A DNA stretch of 64,000 nucleotides. Origin: PGYR01 sp041675005 (lineage in GTDB: Bacteria > Bacteroidota > Ignavibacteria > Kapaibacteriales > UBA2268). Of this stretch, positions 23,152 to 32,981 are shown one piece after another. The stretch is from contig JBAYUQ010000007.1 in the NCBI GenBank assembly GCA_041675005.1, forward strand, positions 1 through 64,000, in the 5' to 3' direction. The translations under genes and the position numbers were made by a program. Every line of letters starts with the position of its first letter. Positions within the stretch are counted from its first letter, which is position 1. The notes under the pieces are model-generated. The model did not search any database. It worked only from the letters and a program-made list of their open reading frames with translations, and was not told where the DNA came from.

Positions 23152-25083
23152 CTATCTTCTAAATAAATATTTAAAAAGTATGTCAAAATCCAATGAAAGT
23201 GAATAGTTATCAAGGTAATGATTGTTCAATTCAGCTATCATTTTCTCTTTTAATTTCTGTGGTTCGCTTATTTGGGCGAGTCCAATAATACCTAATTTTC
23301 CTTTATCTGACAAACTATTGGTCTCTGGAAATAAACCTATAAATGTCAATTTGCCAAGTAACAACTTAACGAATATATTAGTATTTCCTTTTACAATTAG
23401 TAAAGGTAGTCCGATGGTGAGCATCAGAAGTGAAATAGAAATATCTGATATTCTTTTTAGTAATTTGTATCTAAGTTGTGTTAATTTTCTTTGCTTCGCC
23501 TCTGGATTCACACCAGACACTTCCGTAAGTATTTTTGATATTACCAGATTATCATAGTCATTGGCAAAGAATATATGAACCAAATTATCATTTTTCAATC
23601 TAATGAATTTCGTATCATCATCAAATTGGAACTCGGTTTTATCTAATACAATAACTTCTGTTATCGATTTATCATTTATAGTTTTCTGTATGTAATCTGG
23701 CTCACCAAGATAATCCAAATCACTAGTAGCACTTTCTTTATTACTGATATACCCTACAATAACGGAGTTATTATAGCTCGATTTTATATTATGAATTAAC
23801 TTAGTTGCATTCTCATTCCAACCAACTAGTACTATTCTGTTTATCTCTTTTACGTTCTTTTGTTTCTCTATTATAGAGCTCAATATCCTCGTAACTGTTA
23901 TAAAGACTGCCGAAAACGAAATAGTCATTAGCAATATACCACGACTAAATGCAAAATCACGGAAAAAATAAGTAAAGAAAGTAAGTATCAGTAACGAGGA
24001 CAGAAGTCCGAAAAATGATTTCCTAATAGTTTGATTTTGCTCGAAATACTCACCCGAAAAGAGCATTGAAATAAATGTAATTATACTTAAGAATATAAAC
24101 ACTGTTGGGTACGCGTAATCTGGGAATGGGAATGCTTCCCTCCATCTCAGGAACGAAGAAAGTATAAGAGATAGATTAACTATTATCAGATCTATAATAA
24201 TGAATACTACATCTTTTCTATGCTTTTTGAGATAACTTATAAATGCACGTAGTTTGATACCCATCCGAAGAAAAGCAAAAAACAGCTTTGATTTACCATA
24301 GTGCTTACGAGCAAATATCTCCATAGCATCGTAGAAATGCTTTGTCTCATTCAAAGTACTCCTTTTGGAGCTCTCCCCTTTGAAATGAGTAATAGTCGTT
24401 TTAGGATAGTAGGTAACTCTATAGCCAGCTTGCTTGATTCTATAGCATAAATCTAAATCCTCACCATACATAAAGAAACTTTCATCGAAACCATTTATCT
24501 GCTTTAAGACATCAGTCCTGGTAAACATAAAAGCACCAATCAAAGCATCTATGTCGTTCGTATCATCTTCATTAAGATAACTTAGATTGTACTTTGCGAA
24601 TAATTTTGATTTTGGAAATAATCGTTGAAGACCAAAGAGTTTACAAAAAGAAGCCCAAGGAGTTGGGAATCCCCTTCTACAAGCCGATTGGAAAGTACCA
24701 TCTAAATTAAGAACCTTACACCCAGATGTTCCTATATCTGGATTAGATTCCATATAATCGTACATTACTTGTAGTGTATCTGGCTCAAGTAGAGTATCAG
24801 GATTGAGTATTAATGTGTATTTCCCTTTGGCTTCATTGAAACCAAGATTATTGGCTTTACCGAATCCGAGATTACTCTTGGAGTAAATATAATAGAAATT
24901 ATCTTCTGATTTAGATTGCTCGCCGAATATCACTTCCGAGCCATCAGTCGAGGCATTGTCAACTACTATTATCTCATATCGCAAATTGGTCGTAGATTTG
25001 TGAATCGAGCTTATACACTGTGAAAGGAAGTCCTTCACATTGTAATTCACAATTACGATGGATATGTCAATATTGGGTTGCAA
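23152..25083 (-). CDS. Glycosyltransferase 2 fused to a degenerate sugar-1-phosphate transferase module
   Basis: Residues 1-280 are a family 2 glycosyltransferase (SIVIVNYNVKDFLSQC; VDNASTDGSE; LILNPDTLL; FMYGEDLDLCYRIKQAGY), rhamnosyltransferase-like. Four membrane helices follow (about 300-400), then a CoA-binding/Rossmann-like region (RIVLVGWNENATKLIHNI ... VGYISNK). The last 130 residues imitate a bacterial sugar transferase (RYKLLKRISDIS; LPLLIV; GKLTFIGLFPE; KLGIIGLAQI; SLDFDILFKYLFRR) but lack the FR(S/T)M and LDE(V/L)PQ catalytic motifs that the intact homologue at 25.8 kb has. The second half is therefore probably not a catalytic phosphotransferase; it may anchor the glycosyltransferase near lipid-linked substrate. 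Confidence 0.82.
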   Translation of the reverse strand: MQPNIDISIVIVNYNVKDFLSQCISSIHKSTTNLRYEIIVVDNASTDGSEVIFGEQSKSEDNFYYIYSKSNLGFGKANNLGFNEAKGKYTLILNPDTLLEPDTLQVMYDYMESNPDIGTSGCKVLNLDGTFQSACRRGFPTPWASFCKLFGLQRLFPKSKLFAKYNLSYLNEDDTNDIDALIGAFMFTRTDVLKQINGFDESFFMYGEDLDLCYRIKQAGYRVTYYPKTTITHFKGESSKRSTLNETKHFYDAMEIFARKHYGKSKLFFAFLRMGIKLRAFISYLKKHRKDVVFIIIDLIIVNLSLILSSFLRWREAFPFPDYAYPTVFIFLSIITFISMLFSGEYFEQNQTIRKSFFGLLSSLLILTFFTYFFRDFAFSRGILLMTISFSAVFITVTRILSSIIEKQKNVKEINRIVLVGWNENATKLIHNIKSSYNNSVIVGYISNKESATSDLDYLGEPDYIQKTINDKSITEVIVLDKTEFQFDDDTKFIRLKNDNLVHIFFANDYDNLVISKILTEVSGVNPEAKQRKLTQLRYKLLKRISDISISLLMLTIGLPLLIVKGNTNIFVKLLLGKLTFIGLFPETNSLSDKGKLGIIGLAQISEPQKLKEKMIAELNNHYLDNYSLSLDFDILFKYLFRR

Positions 25084-25098
25084 TTATTTTTTTGAAGG

Positions 25099-25812
25099 TT
25101 ATTTTGAGATTTTGACTAAGCCCAACTTGAGCTTCCACACCATAAAAATAGCTTCGTACACAATTTTTTTACTCATTTTTGATTCGCCTTCCAATCTATC
25201 AACAAATATGATTGGAATTTCCTTTACTTTCGCTCCCTTTTTCCATAATCGATAAGTCATCTCTATTTGGAAGCTATATCCATTCGATTTGACTTCATCG
25301 AAATTAATTTTGGAAAGAGCAGTAGCTCTAAAGCATTTGAATCCACCAGTTGCGTCTTTGACATCCATACCCGTTATAACACGAGTATAAAGATTAGCGA
25401 AATAGCTAAGTAGCAATCTTTTCAAAGGCCAGTTAACTACATTAACTCCCTTTATATACCTAGAACCTAATACTACATCATATTCTTGGATATACTTCAA
25501 GAAGTTTGGAATCTCTTCAGGATTGTGAGAGAAATCCGCATCCATTTCCATTATATAGTCGTATTTATTCTCAAGCGCGTATTTGAATCCAGCTAGATAA
25601 GCCGTACCGAGTCCCATTTTCCCTTCACGTTCTATGATATGAATACGAGTTGATTCTTGCATCTTGTCTCTTACAAGTTTGCCAGTTCCATCAGGAGAAT
25701 TATCGTCTACTACGAGTATGTCTATCTCATCGTGAACTGAGAATATCTTATCTATAATTCTAACTATATTCTTACTTTCGTTGTATGTCGGTATTACTAC
25801 TATTGCTTTCAT
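25099..25812 (-). CDS. Polyprenol monophosphomannose synthase-like glycosyltransferase
   Basis: A DPM1-type family 2 transferase: AIVVIPTYNES at the N-terminus, VDDNSPDGTG, EREGKMGLGTAYLAGFKYAL and the metal motif MEMDADFSHNPEEI are all as in dolichyl/polyprenyl phosphate mannose synthases. It lacks the C-terminal membrane segments of GtrB-type enzymes, so it is the short form (237 aa). It would make a polyprenyl phosphate sugar used by periplasmic transferases. Coupled with the sugar transferase gene four bases upstream. Confidence 0.85.
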   Translation of the reverse strand: MKAIVVIPTYNESKNIVRIIDKIFSVHDEIDILVVDDNSPDGTGKLVRDKMQESTRIHIIEREGKMGLGTAYLAGFKYALENKYDYIMEMDADFSHNPEEIPNFLKYIQEYDVVLGSRYIKGVNVVNWPLKRLLLSYFANLYTRVITGMDVKDATGGFKCFRATALSKINFDEVKSNGYSFQIEMTYRLWKKGAKVKEIPIIFVDRLEGESKMSKKIVYEAIFMVWKLKLGLVKISK

Positions 25813-25815
25813 ATA

Positions 25816-27291
25816 TTATGCTTGTCCATGTCCTTTGAACACTAACCAAATTGTCCGAATAATTATTTCAAAATCTAATTTCAACGACATATTTTCAATA
25901 TAATAAAAATCGTCCTTAGTTCTATTTTCTATTTCTTCTAAACTGAGTTCGTGCGACTCATATTTTATTTGCCACCAACCCGTAATGCCGGGTCTGACTT
26001 TGTGACGGCGATTATAGTAGTCTAGTTGCTCCGAAAACATTTTTACGAATTTCGGTTGCTCGGGCCTTGGCCCAACTATACTCATATCCCCAATGAAACA
26101 ATTCCAAAACTGAGGAACTTCGTCGAGATGAGATTTTCGTAAGAATTTACCGAATTTCGTCACCCTTTTATCGCCTACTACTGTCCATTTTTGTTCGGCA
26201 TCTGGCTTAGCAGGAACCATTGATCTAAACTTATATATTTTAAACTCCTTGCCGTGTCTCCCCACTCGTGGTTGAGTATAGAATACCCCACCTTTCGACT
26301 CAATTGATATAGCTAAAGCTAATAGGAGCCATACAGGCAAACCAATAATAAGTACTAAAGTACTAAAAACTATGTCGAATATTCTTTTAGCAAAGCTTTG
26401 CCATGGCTTCATCAGATTTAAGTTCACATCAATCAGAGGAATACCATAAAGATTCGTAGTCTTAGATTGACCCGTGAAGATATGATACAAATCTGGTTCT
26501 ATTTTCACGCTAATATTATTGTCCTTGCATATCTGGACTATGTTGAACATACTTGCTCTATGACTCATCTTAGAACCAATAACTATCGAATCTGGTTTGT
26601 ATTCTTCTATTATTTTCATGAAATCATTAATAGAGCCAATATTAGGGATCAGATCTCTGTCTTCTTCTTTTTCTTTATTCTCCGAAGTACTAATATAGCC
26701 AATTGGTCTAAAGCCCCACCCTGGTGAAAGCTGCATTTTCCTTGCTATTTGGAATACTTTTTCTTTCTTACCTATGAAAATAGTTCTCAGATTTATAACT
26801 TTTCTCTTTCTCAAAGAGAGCTGTATTCTTCTAGCTATAGTTCTAAATATAACGATATTGATACTTAGCACGACAAAATATATTAGAATCAGCATTCTTG
26901 GGCTAGTCTGGATAACCGATAGCACCACAATAGCAAGCATCAAACAACCGAAGCCGACCAGTTTGAGCATTGTAAATATTTCATCAATAGGTGATCGTTC
27001 GTACCAGTTCCTATACATACCATTAACAGCGAAAAGTGCAATCCAATAAACAATTAATGATATTGAAGGATATAATATCAATGACCAATCATAAGATAGA
27101 TTTGGCTTAATTGCTCCGAATAAGCTAGTCTCAAATCGAATATAATACTGAATAAAAAAGCTAACTACAATAGCCAATATATCAGCCGTAAGTTCCAAAT
27201 AGAGTGGCAAAATCAAATTCTTGAACTTAGTAGAGTAGGAAGTTTTGATTTGCTCAGTTATGATTTTACTATTTTCTACAGCTATACTCAA
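25816..27291 (-). CDS. Polyprenyl-phosphate sugar-1-phosphate transferase (WbaP/PglC-type)
   Basis: A membrane enzyme starting polysaccharide repeat units by moving a sugar-1-phosphate from a nucleotide sugar to undecaprenyl phosphate. Four N-terminal helices, a CoA-binding-like domain (residues 170-280), and the catalytic domain from about 300: KRIFDIVFSTL, the re-entrant helix, RVGRHGKEFKIYKFRSMV, LRKSHLDEVPQFWN and MSIVGPRPEQPKFV, all catalytic motifs intact. The C-terminus RPGITGWWQI and ending LDFEIIIRTI are family-typical. It overlaps the GT2 gene by four bases. The sugar is likely glucose or galactose but not predictable. Confidence 0.9.
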   Translation of the reverse strand: MSIAVENSKIITEQIKTSYSTKFKNLILPLYLELTADILAIVVSFFIQYYIRFETSLFGAIKPNLSYDWSLILYPSISLIVYWIALFAVNGMYRNWYERSPIDEIFTMLKLVGFGCLMLAIVVLSVIQTSPRMLILIYFVVLSINIVIFRTIARRIQLSLRKRKVINLRTIFIGKKEKVFQIARKMQLSPGWGFRPIGYISTSENKEKEEDRDLIPNIGSINDFMKIIEEYKPDSIVIGSKMSHRASMFNIVQICKDNNISVKIEPDLYHIFTGQSKTTNLYGIPLIDVNLNLMKPWQSFAKRIFDIVFSTLVLIIGLPVWLLLALAISIESKGGVFYTQPRVGRHGKEFKIYKFRSMVPAKPDAEQKWTVVGDKRVTKFGKFLRKSHLDEVPQFWNCFIGDMSIVGPRPEQPKFVKMFSEQLDYYNRRHKVRPGITGWWQIKYESHELSLEEIENRTKDDFYYIENMSLKLDFEIIIRTIWLVFKGHGQA

Positions 27292-28421
27292 TCTAATCCT
27301 TTTCTACTCCATTTTGCATTTTGATTACCATAGAGATAATGCAATATCCCTTTTATGAAACCGATATTCATAGAGACAAAGAACAGTGGTATTTTCAGCG
27401 GATTGGGCATTTTAGCTTTTTCTAATAAGAAACCTATAGCACTTATAACAAGCAATACACTAAATAGATAAGCGGTAATTAATCCAAAATGCGTATCCAA
27501 CATAAACAGTGAAGTAACATAAGCTAATAACAAGAATAAAGAAGAGAACCATCTAAGAATCTTATGAGACCAAAGAAAGAAAGCACTCCATCCGTTACTC
27601 ATCGAAAGTAAATCTTTGAAAGCAAATATAGTAGATAGTCCACCACCTACTAGTCGCTTTCTACGAGAGTAATCTTCGAAGAAATTTGACTTTCGTACTT
27701 CGTATATTTTATTATTCTCATCAAAATAGACACGCTTTCCTTTCTTTATACTCGTTAGTATAGAGTGTAAATCATCGCAATATTTATCTGAAGGAATATT
27801 ATCGAAAATATCTTTCTTAATTATATAGCTTCCAAGAGAGTTAACACAAGAAGCTATTTCACTCTCATTTCTTCTTATATATGATTCATATTTCTGATAA
27901 ATTGATTCGCCTTCTTTTGAATCTTCACCACTCTTAGTTCTCATCTCTATTGGGCAAATGATAATCCCAACATCAAGCTTACCGAAGTTTTCAAGTATAT
28001 TTTTTATACTATTTTCTTTCAATCTAAAATCAGCATCTATGAAAAGAAGATTCTCATTTTTAGATTCTTTAACTAATTGATTTAGAGTTTGGTTTTTACC
28101 CTGTCTAGGAAAGTCAAATACTTTTACCAAATCATTATTGAGTGCTTTCACAAACTCAACTGTCCTATCATCACTACCGTCTGAGCCAACTAGAATCTCT
28201 ATGTCTAGCCCAGCAATATCTGATTGAAGTATAGATTCGATACAATCAACAATATGTTCTTCTTCATTATAAGCCGCTATTATTATACTTAGCGAGTTTA
28301 TCGCTTCGTTTTTTTGCTTTATCTTATTTTTTGGAAGTATAGCCAGAATTATCGGATAGATAACCAATGGATATGCAAATAGAACAAGCAAAATAGCAAG
28401 TATAATAGACATTACATCCAT
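27288..28421 (-). CDS. Membrane family 2 glycosyltransferase (copy 1 of tandem pair)
   Basis: One N-terminal membrane helix, a GT2 domain (LSIIIAAYNEEEHIVDCIESI; VGSDGSDDRT; LFIDADFRL) and then three C-terminal helices. The segment DYSRRKRLVGGGLSTIFAF replaces the Q-x-x-R-W motif of processive synthases. The closing NAKWSRKGLD is shared with its neighbour at 28471, with clear similarity along the whole length. It may transfer a sugar onto lipid-linked intermediates at the inner membrane. It overlaps the sugar-transferase gene by four bases, and a 49-base gap separates it from the second copy. Confidence 0.85.
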   Translation of the reverse strand: MDVMSIILAILLVLFAYPLVIYPIILAILPKNKIKQKNEAINSLSIIIAAYNEEEHIVDCIESILQSDIAGLDIEILVGSDGSDDRTVEFVKALNNDLVKVFDFPRQGKNQTLNQLVKESKNENLLFIDADFRLKENSIKNILENFGKLDVGIIICPIEMRTKSGEDSKEGESIYQKYESYIRRNESEIASCVNSLGSYIIKKDIFDNIPSDKYCDDLHSILTSIKKGKRVYFDENNKIYEVRKSNFFEDYSRRKRLVGGGLSTIFAFKDLLSMSNGWSAFFLWSHKILRWFSSLFLLLAYVTSLFMLDTHFGLITAYLFSVLLVISAIGFLLEKAKMPNPLKIPLFFVSMNIGFIKGILHYLYGNQNAKWSRKGLD

Positions 28422-28470
28422 ATATTCACCTCTTTGATTGATTCAAATCTGATATGTTGTTGATTATTTC

Positions 28471-29616
28471 TCACTCTAATCCTTTTCTACTCCAAATAGC
28501 GTTTTGTTTTTTCTTATAAAACTGAATAATACCTTCCACAAATCCTATGTTCATAGATATAAAGAACAGAGGTAATTTCAGTGGGTTACTTAAACGATTT
28601 TTCTCAAGTACATAGCCGATTATACTTAGGACTATTGTAATCGTGAAAAAGTACATAAAACCAGCACCAATTGCTGTATCTAATATTAAGAAAGACGCAA
28701 TGTAAGCTAGTAATAGTATAATAGATGAGTACCATCTAAGTATTTTATGTGACCATAAGAAAAGTGAAGTCCACCCATAAGTTGGGTTTAGCAGTTTAGG
28801 GAAGCTAAATATAGTTGCTAATCCACCTCCTACTAACCTTTTACGTCTTTGATATTCTTCGCCAAAGTTTCTCTCTCTTACGTCAACTATATTTATTTTC
28901 TTACTGAAAATGACTTTTTTCTTGTTTTGAATAGTCACAAGAAGTGAATAAAGATCATCACATACTTTGTCATTCGGGAATTTTTGGAATAACTCTTTGC
29001 GTATAGCATGGCTACCGAGTGAGTTGATATTGCTCTTTAATAACGATTCTCTTTCCCTAAGGAAGCTATCGTATTTCTGATAGAAAGATTCACCCTTAGA
29101 GCCAGTGTTGTCATCTGATTGGCTGAATTCAACTGAGTAAACCAAACAACCAACTTTATCTTTCAGAATCGTATTTGTTTGCTTCAGTGATTCTGTTTTT
29201 AAACGACAATCTGCATCAAGAACAAGCATAATTGAACCACTCATCTCATCAGATAAGTGATTTAGAATAGAGTTTTTTCCAACTCTTTCATGCCTAAAGT
29301 ACTTTACGTTTTCATATTCTTGAGCTATTTTTTTTATAATCTCATCAGTTTTATCGGTCGAACCATCTGAACCGACTAGAATTTCTAACTGTGACTGAGG
29401 GTAATCTGCTTTTATAACAGAATGAATACAATCATAAATATAATCTTCTTCGTTATAAGCAGCAATTAATACAGATATTTTCTCTAAATTCTCTTCGTTA
29501 TTTCCAAAAATAACGCTCTTATTAACAGTCAAAACATACAATATTACAGGATAAAGTATATAGACATAAGTCACCAGTAGTAAAGACAATAGTAATATAA
29601 ATAGGGATATACTCAT
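28471..29616 (-). CDS. Membrane family 2 glycosyltransferase (copy 2 of tandem pair)
   Basis: Same architecture as the downstream paralogue: N-terminal helix, GT2 domain (ISVLIAAYNEEDYIYDCIHSV; VGSDGSTDKT; MLVLDADCRL), RRKRLVGGGLATIFSF, three membrane helices and the ending NAIWSRKGLE. The pair shares motifs in every segment but differs in the acceptor-facing loops, so they probably add different sugars or act on different positions. It lies six bases downstream of the Wzi-like gene. Catalytic residues of family 2 are all present. Confidence 0.85.
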   Translation of the reverse strand: MSISLFILLLSLLLVTYVYILYPVILYVLTVNKSVIFGNNEENLEKISVLIAAYNEEDYIYDCIHSVIKADYPQSQLEILVGSDGSTDKTDEIIKKIAQEYENVKYFRHERVGKNSILNHLSDEMSGSIMLVLDADCRLKTESLKQTNTILKDKVGCLVYSVEFSQSDDNTGSKGESFYQKYDSFLRERESLLKSNINSLGSHAIRKELFQKFPNDKVCDDLYSLLVTIQNKKKVIFSKKINIVDVRERNFGEEYQRRKRLVGGGLATIFSFPKLLNPTYGWTSLFLWSHKILRWYSSIILLLAYIASFLILDTAIGAGFMYFFTITIVLSIIGYVLEKNRLSNPLKLPLFFISMNIGFVEGIIQFYKKKQNAIWSRKGLE

Positions 29617-29622
29617 TATAAA

Positions 29623-31266
29623 CTAGAAGTCCTCCAGAGTTAGGATAACTCTAAAATAATTATTCGATTCCACTTTTGTTTCGTAAGAGTACATAGCTTT
29701 CAAATTAAGATTTCTAATCAATTCTAACCCAACAGAAAGTTCAAATATACTTGTTTTTATTAGATTTCCATCTAAGAATTCTATTCCTGTTAATTTATCA
29801 TCTGGTCTTCGTGATTGATTTTCATCTCCCCCAACATTACCAACTAGTTCGTTATTCTCAAATACATTTTCACCATGTCTAGTATTAATATAGCGGAAGC
29901 TAATCGGGTATTTGTTGCTTATCCAATAGTTTATCATAAACCCAATGTAATCGGAATTAGGTTTGATAATCGAGCCAAGTAATCCTTTATCATTGGTATA
30001 TGAGTTCAATCCATTGAAATGTGAGTACGTATATGGCTCAACTCTAGAATACTCTATCCCTACATCTATTGGTAAATCAAGAGAGTAAGTTGCGGCTATG
30101 TTCCAAGCAGTCTTATTGCTCCAATATCCATTACCTATTTCACTTATTATTATATCATCAAGTAAGAAGCTACCTTTGAGTTGTAAGTTCTTTAGAGGAC
30201 GAATAGTCGCATCTATTCCCATCATTGAATTATCTCTATCTCGTAGTGCATGTTCTAGAGATTTAAAAAAAGAGATTGGGTTCAAGTATGCAAAATCTAT
30301 AGAGCGGTCGGAGTATATTACACTTTCCCAAAGAGCAAATTCACCCCATGATGGGCGGAATGCAAATCGGTGCATCACTAAAAACTTATCAGGTATAACC
30401 GAGTTAAAGCCCTGACTTATATTAGAATCTTGAGGAGAAGAAAGCAAAGATCCATGAGTAAAACGATACTCAAAGCTACTGAACTTTGCTCCTAAACTAA
30501 GTGCATCGAATGGTTGCGAGGAGTTAGAAATAAACACTTTCTGAAATAAGCCAGCACCTAAGTTTCTTACTTCTCTACCAAGAGTGGCATAAAACCAAGA
30601 GTTATCATAGCGTATATGCGATTGAGTGAAGTCCAAATCACTTTCTAAAAACGCAAACTTTACGTTATTTCTATATGATTGCTCTCTATCTATAGCTAAT
30701 TTCCTATCGCCAGAGATGATTGAACCATTTGTAGCTTGTAAGTAATACCCAAATGAATTAGAGAGTGTTCCCATAAGCCTAACCCCACCATGTAGTAAAA
30801 CACTTTTACTCTCATCATAATATTGATAATTAGAAAAAAAGGATTCTGCTTTTATTAGTGGTTTTAGTTCAACGTTGCTATTGCTATCAGTGTACTTGTA
30901 TATATACTTGTCTTTGTTACTAATCAAATCAGAGAAGAATATATTATCAGTATTTTGTTCATTCTCGAATACAACTGTATTTCTTTCAGGTAGCGCATTA
31001 AATTCTTTCAAATAGAATGTTACAATTTCTTTATCACTATCTGATAGATTTTTGTCGTTATACATTTGGTTCAAAATAGCAGTAATTTCTTTTCTTTGGA
31101 GTGGTAAACTAGATAGAGATTTATGCTCCAAATATCCTTTATTTTCAGCTCTTAAAAGATAATCATATACGGGGGAAGTCAATGGAACGTGTTCCACCTG
31201 TGCTTCAAGCATGCCGCTAGTTAAAGAAATAACTAGTAGAGCCGATATGATTAATCTTTTTGTCAT
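29623..31266 (-). CDS. Wzi-like outer membrane capsule/polysaccharide assembly protein
   Basis: Signal peptide (about residues 1-22), then VPLTSPVYDYLLRAENKGYLEHKSLSSLPLQRKEI, the N-terminal helical segment found in Wzi-type capsule assembly proteins, followed by a long beta-barrel with alternating strands ending in VILTLEDF (aromatic last residue). At 547 aa it fits a large barrel. Such proteins hold or organise polysaccharide at the outer membrane. It overlaps the export gene stop at 31266 by one base, so they are coupled. Family call is by the N-terminal pattern and context. Confidence 0.75.
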   Translation of the reverse strand: MTKRLIISALLVISLTSGMLEAQVEHVPLTSPVYDYLLRAENKGYLEHKSLSSLPLQRKEITAILNQMYNDKNLSDSDKEIVTFYLKEFNALPERNTVVFENEQNTDNIFFSDLISNKDKYIYKYTDSNSNVELKPLIKAESFFSNYQYYDESKSVLLHGGVRLMGTLSNSFGYYLQATNGSIISGDRKLAIDREQSYRNNVKFAFLESDLDFTQSHIRYDNSWFYATLGREVRNLGAGLFQKVFISNSSQPFDALSLGAKFSSFEYRFTHGSLLSSPQDSNISQGFNSVIPDKFLVMHRFAFRPSWGEFALWESVIYSDRSIDFAYLNPISFFKSLEHALRDRDNSMMGIDATIRPLKNLQLKGSFLLDDIIISEIGNGYWSNKTAWNIAATYSLDLPIDVGIEYSRVEPYTYSHFNGLNSYTNDKGLLGSIIKPNSDYIGFMINYWISNKYPISFRYINTRHGENVFENNELVGNVGGDENQSRRPDDKLTGIEFLDGNLIKTSIFELSVGLELIRNLNLKAMYSYETKVESNNYFRVILTLEDF

Positions 31267-32981
31267 TAATTTTTAACTGTATTCACGATATTGACAATCA
31301 AGAAACCAAGAGACAAAATGATACTACCGATTGCAGCATAAGTAGAGACTTTCGCTTGTTCTGTTGATGTCGAAACATCAACTTCTCCAGGGACGTATAT
31401 ATAATCCCCGTCATAGACTAGGGTCTCTTCTATATCACCTTCCCACGAACTTGTGTTCTTCCTTATTACAGCTGTACGATCTTCATCAGCAACGTTAGTA
31501 AACCCACCCGTCTTAGTAATATAATACTGAATGTTTTGCCCTTTTTGGAATTCTACAAAACCTGGATTTTCTACTCTTCCGAATACATAAACTCTATTGG
31601 GACTAGTTGGTATTACTATCTCATCGCCATTTTCTAAAGTTACATCAAAGTTTTTATCACTCAAGGCTTTTGTGAAATCTACAGATACTAGTGGTTCTAT
31701 AGCGTGTACGTCAAGCGTATATCTTACAGTATCTTCGAGTGTTAGATTACTCTTTCTGAATAACTTGAATGCTTCAGTTCTTGATTGACTTAACTCATCA
31801 AATTCATTACTTTTTCTGTATAATTTAGCAAGAGGTAAATATGCACCTTCTGTTATGCCTCCAGCTTTCTCAATAATTTCTCTAAGAGTTGTTTTAGAAT
31901 TAACAATCGGAAATGCACCCGGACTATTTACATATCCTCTGACAGTAACTACTCCCTCTTCTATTGACTGTCTCTCTTCTAAATTAGCTGCGATGACTAC
32001 TGCACCTTGACTAAGTAATCTGTCATTATCTACAACTATTTTGCCGTCTTTTGCATTTAGCTTTATTTTACTGCCATTGTCGAATAAATATATGTTATCC
32101 GTATCTGCAAATGAAGTCAAACCTAAACCATACTCTACTAGTTCAGATAGTTTATCGCCACTTTTAAAAGGAATAGAGATAGGTCTATTAACTTCACCCG
32201 AAATTGAGATTGTACCGAAGTTAGTTCTGTTGAAAGGTACTATTATTCTATCCCCTTGTCTTACATAAGGATTGTTAAACGCATTATCTTTAGATTTTGC
32301 TTTTACTAAATCCACAAGAGTACTCGAACCATCTTCATGAACAACTAATATATTTCTTTTCCAATAGTCAACAATCTCACTATTATCTTGATTTCTCGAA
32401 TAAGTTCTCTTTATCCTCATTCTTTCTTGAATGTAAGTATCTTCACTAGCGTTGCTTTTTTCAGAAATAGGACCTCTCTTATTTGCTATTTGAATAGCAT
32501 CGGAGACCTTGAAAGTTGAAGGAAGATTATAAACACTTGAGTTAAGTACATTACCTTCAACTTCTACGAATGACAGATGTGATCTTTGGAATGATGTAGT
32601 GACTATAGCATCCGATTTATATTTAGTTATATTCTCTTCTATTAACTTACGTACTTCAGTTAGTGTCTTTCCATTTACATCTACCAACCCACCGGAGCGT
32701 GGTAATAATATCATATTATCTGGAGATACTACAACAGGTACAGGTGTTGTTAACATTGGTATTGCCTTAATCATAAGCACATCACCTGGGCCCAGATAAT
32801 AATAATCGGGATTTACTATATTAGAAACAGGCAGTTGCTCTGTTTCAAACATTTGAGAATCCATTCCTTTATTATTCTCTATTTCACTTTTCAGTATTGA
32901 GCTACTTTCACTCATGCCTGTTACTTGTGCCATCAAACTAACAGTCGATAGCAACATAACAATAAAATACCTTAACTTCAT
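31266..32981 (-). CDS. Wza-like polysaccharide export protein
   Basis: Signal peptide (residues 1-19, no lipobox), then the polysaccharide export domain (YLGPGDVLMIKAIPM ... VVSPDNMILLPRSGGLVDVNGKTL) and several SLBB domains (about residues 280-350, 350-440 and 460-520, e.g. VTVRGYVNSPGAFPIVNSKTTLREII and VYVFGRVENPGFVEFQKGQNIQYY). A single C-terminal helix (IGSIILSLGFLIVNIV) anchors it. It would form the outer-membrane or trans-envelope export channel. No lipid Cys is unlike classical Wza. It overlaps wecB by four bases. No Wzc-type kinase or Wzy is seen nearby. Confidence 0.88.
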   Translation of the reverse strand: MKLRYFIVMLLSTVSLMAQVTGMSESSSILKSEIENNKGMDSQMFETEQLPVSNIVNPDYYYLGPGDVLMIKAIPMLTTPVPVVVSPDNMILLPRSGGLVDVNGKTLTEVRKLIEENITKYKSDAIVTTSFQRSHLSFVEVEGNVLNSSVYNLPSTFKVSDAIQIANKRGPISEKSNASEDTYIQERMRIKRTYSRNQDNSEIVDYWKRNILVVHEDGSSTLVDLVKAKSKDNAFNNPYVRQGDRIIVPFNRTNFGTISISGEVNRPISIPFKSGDKLSELVEYGLGLTSFADTDNIYLFDNGSKIKLNAKDGKIVVDNDRLLSQGAVVIAANLEERQSIEEGVVTVRGYVNSPGAFPIVNSKTTLREIIEKAGGITEGAYLPLAKLYRKSNEFDELSQSRTEAFKLFRKSNLTLEDTVRYTLDVHAIEPLVSVDFTKALSDKNFDVTLENGDEIVIPTSPNRVYVFGRVENPGFVEFQKGQNIQYYITKTGGFTNVADEDRTAVIRKNTSSWEGDIEETLVYDGDYIYVPGEVDVSTSTEQAKVSTYAAIGSIILSLGFLIVNIVNTVKN

